A DNA stretch of 64,000 nucleotides, taken from NCBI GenBank assembly GCA_963709665.1, contig CAVPWU010000009.1:1-64000 (forward strand), read 5' to 3'. Shown here piece by piece: positions 60,707-64,000 of the stretch (position 1 is the first letter of the stretch; each line of letters opens with the position of its first letter). This stretch comes from DASZIT01 sp963709665 (GTDB lineage Bacteria > Actinomycetota > Acidimicrobiia > Acidimicrobiales > RAAP-2). The translations under genes were made by a program, and so were the position numbers. The notes beneath the pieces were generated by a model. It searched no databases. It had not been told where the DNA came from and worked only from the letters and a program-made list of their open reading frames with translations.

Positions 60707-63700
60707 TCAGGCGGCCAGGCCCACGATCGGCTGGTCGAGAGTGAGGCTGCCGGTGGAGCCGTGGAACCCGGCGTCGCCGAAGGCGAAGATGCCGCCGTCA
60801 CTGGCCACCAGCCAGTAGCCGCCGCCGTCGGGGGTGGCGGCCATGCCCACGATGGGCTGGTTGAGGGGCAGCCCACCGGTGGACCCGTGGAACCCGGCAT
60901 CGCCGAAGGCGAAGATGCCGCCGTCACTGGCCACCAGCCAGTAGCCGCCGCCGTCGGGGGTGGCGGCCATGCCCACGATCGGCTTGTTGAGCGACAGGCT
61001 GCCGGTGGAGCCGTGGAACCCGGCATCGCCGAAGGCGAAGATGCCGCCATCGGAGGCGACCAGCCAGTAGCCCTTGCCGTCGGGGGTGGCGGCCATGCCC
61101 ACGATCGGCTTGTTGAGCGACAGGCTGCCGGTGGAGCCCTCGAACCGGGCGTCACCGAAGGCGAAGATGCCACCGTCACTGGCCACCAGCCAGTAGCCCT
61201 TGCCGTCGGGGGTGGCGGCCATGCCCACGATCGGCTTGTTGAGCGACAGGCTGCCGGTGGAGCCGTAGAAGTGGGCGTCGCCGAAGGCGAAGATGCCACC
61301 GTCACTGGCCACCAGCCAGTAGCCGCCGCCGTCGGGGGTGGCGGCCATGCCCACGATGGGCTGGTTGAGGGGCAGCCCACCGGTGGAGCCGTGGAAGCCG
61401 GCATCCCCGAAGGCGAAGATGCCACCGTCGGAGGCGACCAGCCAGTAGCCCTTGCCGTCGGTGGGCGCGGGCGGTGCCGGAATGGACACCGTGGTGGTGG
61501 CGACCGAGCCCAGGAAGGAGCCGTTGCCGGCGTAGGTGGCGGTGACCGTGTCGGTGCCGGCCGGGATGTCGGCGGCGTTGCAGGTGGCGGTACCGTCGTC
61601 GAGGGTGGCGGCACACAGTGGCGTCGAACCGACCGCGAAGGTCACCTCACCGTCCGGGGTTCCGGCGGTGGAGGTCACGTTCGCCGACAGTCCGACCCCA
61701 ACCCCCGCCGTGGAGGGAACCAGCGCCGCCGTGACGGTCATGGCGGTCCGCACCGCCCCGCCACCGCTCTGGCCGACGATGAGCGGGCCGTTGACAGCGT
61801 TGAACCCGACCGCCGTGCAGTTGCCCGGTCCCGTGCAGGAGACGCCCGTCAGGGCGATGGACGCCACCGCCGGATGCGGGATGGTCCAGGTCGAGCCGCC
61901 GTCCGCCGTCTGCAGGACGGCCCCGGTACTCACCAGCCACGGGTAGGTCCCGGACGATCCGACGGCGGTGCAGTCCGTCGTCGTCGTGCAGGAGACCGAG
62001 TTGAGCTCGAAGAAGGTGGAGCTGGTGGTGGTGTCGCTCGTCCACGAGCGCCCTCCGTCGTCGGTGAGAAGGATGGTGGGTGCCGTCGGGGACGCCCCCA
62101 CCGACGCGTCGTCTCCGACGGCCACGCAGTCGGTGGCGTTCGAGCACGAGACCCCGGTCAGGCCGCCGGAGACCTGGTGGAACGTCCCGCCCTGCCAGGT
62201 GGATCCACCGTCGACGGTGTAGTCGATGGCGTCGGTGCCCACCGCCACGCAGGTGAGCGCCGATCCGCAGGACACGCCGGTCAGCCCGTCACCGGCCGGA
62301 GAGCTCGGCGACGACCAGGTCTCACCGCCGTCGTCGGTGACGGAGATCTGCTCCGGATACGAGCCCACGGCCACGCAGTGGAGGACCGAGGTGCACGAGA
62401 TGCCGCTGACCTCCTCGGAGGGACCCCGGGGGTCCGGCGTCCAAGTGACTCCGCCGTCGGTGGTCGTCAGGGCATCGCCTTCACCCACCGCGAAGCAGAC
62501 CGAGGTCGAGGGACACGACACCGCGGCGAGCGACTCGTCGGGGTCGGTCTGGTCGGTCCAGGTCGCACCGCCGTCGGTGGTGCGGCCGACGGCGTCCGCC
62601 CCGACGGCGACGCAGGCCAGGGTGGATGGGCACGACACCGCCACCAGGCCGGGCTGCCCTGCCGGGACCGACTGGGCCGTCCACGTCGATCCGCCGTCGG
62701 TGGTGGAGGCGATCCCGGAGCCCACCGCCAGGCAGGCGGTAGCCGAGGCGCAGGACACGTTGGTGAGACCGCTGACGCCGGTCGGTGCGGTCTGGGCCGC
62801 CCACGTGGCTCCCCCGTCGGTGGAGCCGACGATCGACCCCCCGCCGACCGCCGTGCAGTCGCCCGATCCGGCGCAGGTGACCGTCTTGAGCTCGCTGACG
62901 CCGGACGGAACCGATGCCGGCGTCCAGGTGATCCCGCCGTCGGAGGTGGTCCAGATCCCGTCTCTCACCGCCACGCAGTCGCTCGATGTCGAGCAGAAGA
63001 CCCCGATCGCCACCACCCCGGCCCCCTGGGTCCACTCCGAACCGCCGTCCGTCGAGGTGATCGGCCCGTCGAGCCCCATGGCCATGCAGAAGCCCGAGGT
63101 CGTGCACGACACCGTGGCCAGGGGGGGGAACTCCAGGGCTCCCGAGGGAGGCGGCGCATAGGCCAGGGTGGAGCCGTTCCACAGCAGCACGAAGCTCGCG
63201 TAGAACGGAGCCTCACCGACCTGCTCCTCGGCGAGGCCCACGATCACGCAGTCGGATGACGACACACAGGAGATGCCGGTGGCGACCGGATCGGTCTGAC
63301 CGGACGCCGGGGTGATCGACGTGGCGATCCAGGTGCTGCCGCCGTTCACCGTGGTGAAGACCACCGGGGCGTTGCCGAGGTCCCCGGCCGCGATGCATGC
63401 CGACGTCGACGTGCAGGTGATGGACGACAGGGTGGTCGCCCCGATCGGGACATCCTGGTTGACCCAGGTACCCCCTCCATCGGTGGTGGCCAGGATGAAC
63501 GACGTTCCGGCCGCCGAGGTGGCGGCCGGAGCCGTGCCCACCGCGAAGCAGTCGTCCGCCGAGGGGCACGACACGTCGGAGATCTGCGACATGTCGGGGG
63601 ATGTCGAGCTCTGTACCGTCCACGGCGTGATGGTGGCCGATGCTGGTGACGACACCAGGACCACGCCGACCAGCCCGACGCCACCGAGCACGACCACGCC

Positions 63701-63733
63701 CAGGACGATCGCCATCCGCCGTACCAGCGACAT
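60707..63733 (-). CDS. Secreted BNR-type beta-propeller protein with Ig-like domain and GYW repeats
   Basis: 1,008 residues. Signal peptide at about 1-33 (MAIVLGVVVLGGVGLVGVVLV, then SSPASA). Residues ~35-660 are about a dozen repeats combining an Asp-box-like strand (TTDGGATWTAQ) with a paired-Cys strand (VSCPSTSVCFAVG), forming one or two propellers as in sialidase/YCF48-type proteins. An Ig-like domain follows at about 664-752 (GEVTFAVGSTPL, DTVTATYAGNGSFLGS). Residues ~758-1008 are six GYW repeats. No catalytic residues of sialidases can be assigned, so binding is more likely than hydrolysis. No anchor motif. Confidence 0.85.
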   Translation of the reverse strand: MSLVRRMAIVLGVVVLGGVGLVGVVLVSSPASATITPWTVQSSTSPDMSQISDVSCPSADDCFAVGTAPAATSAAGTSFILATTDGGGTWVNQDVPIGATTLSSITCTSTSACIAAGDLGNAPVVFTTVNGGSTWIATSITPASGQTDPVATGISCVSSSDCVIVGLAEEQVGEAPFYASFVLLWNGSTLAYAPPPSGALEFPPLATVSCTTSGFCMAMGLDGPITSTDGGSEWTQGAGVVAIGVFCSTSSDCVAVRDGIWTTSDGGITWTPASVPSGVSELKTVTCAGSGDCTAVGGGSIVGSTDGGATWAAQTAPTGVSGLTNVSCASATACLAVGSGIASTTDGGSTWTAQSVPAGQPGLVAVSCPSTLACVAVGADAVGRTTDGGATWTDQTDPDESLAAVSCPSTSVCFAVGEGDALTTTDGGVTWTPDPRGPSEEVSGISCTSVLHCVAVGSYPEQISVTDDGGETWSSPSSPAGDGLTGVSCGSALTCVAVGTDAIDYTVDGGSTWQGGTFHQVSGGLTGVSCSNATDCVAVGDDASVGASPTAPTILLTDDGGRSWTSDTTTSSTFFELNSVSCTTTTDCTAVGSSGTYPWLVSTGAVLQTADGGSTWTIPHPAVASIALTGVSCTGPGNCTAVGFNAVNGPLIVGQSGGGAVRTAMTVTAALVPSTAGVGVGLSANVTSTAGTPDGEVTFAVGSTPLCAATLDDGTATCNAADIPAGTDTVTATYAGNGSFLGSVATTTVSIPAPPAPTDGKGYWLVASDGGIFAFGDAGFHGSTGGLPLNQPIVGMAATPDGGGYWLVASDGGIFAFGDAHFYGSTGSLSLNKPIVGMAATPDGKGYWLVASDGGIFAFGDARFEGSTGSLSLNKPIVGMAATPDGKGYWLVASDGGIFAFGDAGFHGSTGSLSLNKPIVGMAATPDGGGYWLVASDGGIFAFGDAGFHGSTGGLPLNQPIVGMAATPDGGGYWLVASDGGIFAFGDAGFHGSTGSLTLDQPIVGLAA

Positions 63734-63876
63734 CCTTGCCCCTTCCCGAGTCGCTCAACGGCCCCGACCCAGATCATCAGACCGCAGGTCACGGTACCCC
63801 CGATCGTCCAGGCGGTAAAGGCCCCGGGCCACCGCCCCCGTCCGTCCACCTCCGTGCTCCGGACACGGTTGGGGGG

Positions 63877-64000
63877 TCAGGAGGCGATGCCGACCACCGG
63901 TTGGGCGGGAGCACTCCCGCCGGTCGAGCCCCGGAACCCGGCGTCGCCGAAGGCGAAGATGCCGCCGTCGGAGGCCACCATCCAGTAACCGGCGCCGTCC
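63877..64000 (-). CDS. GYW-repeat protein, C-terminal fragment cut by window edge
   Basis: The minus strand from the right edge encodes one GYW unit (GYWMVASDGGIFAFGDAGF, then GSTGG) followed by PVVGIAS and stop TGA at 63877-63879. It matches the last repeat of the other GYW proteins here, so a further family member lies to the right. Start and domain content are outside the window. Confidence 0.8.
   Translation of the reverse strand, partial: DGAGYWMVASDGGIFAFGDAGFRGSTGGSAPAQPVVGIAS

Noticed and set aside
60761..63259. 832-codon plus-strand ORF opposite the BNR protein
   Set aside because: Gly/Ala/Arg/Asp-rich with no domain; antisense of GYW and BNR repeats.

Overview
The window looks like chromosome of a high-GC actinobacterium, most likely of the class Acidimicrobiia. 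This is an inference from very high GC, GTG starts, several apparently leaderless genes, a mycobacterial-type steroid-ring (echA20/ipdABC) cluster, an F420-type luciferase-like oxidoreductase, and secreted proteins carrying the GYW-x-VASDGG-x-FAFGDA repeat that I associate with this class. No rRNA or plasmid replication origin is visible.

Layout. (1) 1-4414 is the int-proximal end of an integrative element inserted next to a tRNA-Ala(CGC) gene (4415-4487). Tyrosine recombinase and excisionase-like genes are intact, but the accessory gene at 56-553 and the CHC2/Toprim primase at 1390-2632 carry several frameshifts, so the element looks like a decaying relic whose other end lies outside the window. 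(2) 4544-8101 holds a membrane-anchored GH18-like hydrolase and a PIN/TRAM membrane protein on opposite strands. (3) 8141-30059 holds two tandem, paralogous, giant secreted proteins built from 34 and 31 TIG (IPT) domains plus Fn3 and a six-copy GYW module. They share a block of about 2.25 kb that looks identical, and the first is interrupted by two one-base deletions. (4) 30401-33359 is a pntAA-pntAB-pntB transhydrogenase operon, followed by an EAL-domain phosphodiesterase gene.

(5) 34827-44374 is a steroid C/D-ring degradation cluster: SDR, echA20, ipdA, ipdB, ipdC, a small membrane protein, a FadA6-type thiolase, two FadE-type acyl-CoA dehydrogenases and a TetR regulator. The enzymes would act in sequence on CoA thioesters of the hydroindane remnant left after rings A and B are removed. 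(6) 46045-60679 continues with further catabolic genes (SGNH esterase, SDR, amidohydrolase with a second acyl-CoA dehydrogenase pair, LLM oxidoreductase, D-aminoacylase-like amidohydrolase, aldehyde dehydrogenase, cyclase-family hydrolase), interspersed with a beta-helix surface protein, a Thr-rich membrane protein and an MscS channel. (7) Three more GYW-repeat proteins are seen: a CHAP-domain protein (44396-45805), a BNR-type propeller protein (60707-63733), and a partial gene at the right edge.

The two most interesting signals are a shared palindrome, CTGAC-N5-GTCAG, lying at or near the core promoter of five catabolic transcription units (35.7, 41.4, 48.3, 56.3 and 58.1 kb), which suggests one local repressor regulon unlike KstR or KstR2; and the family of secreted proteins that pair one six-unit GYW module with different partners, including the two giant TIG proteins with an apparently recently homogenised 3' cassette.
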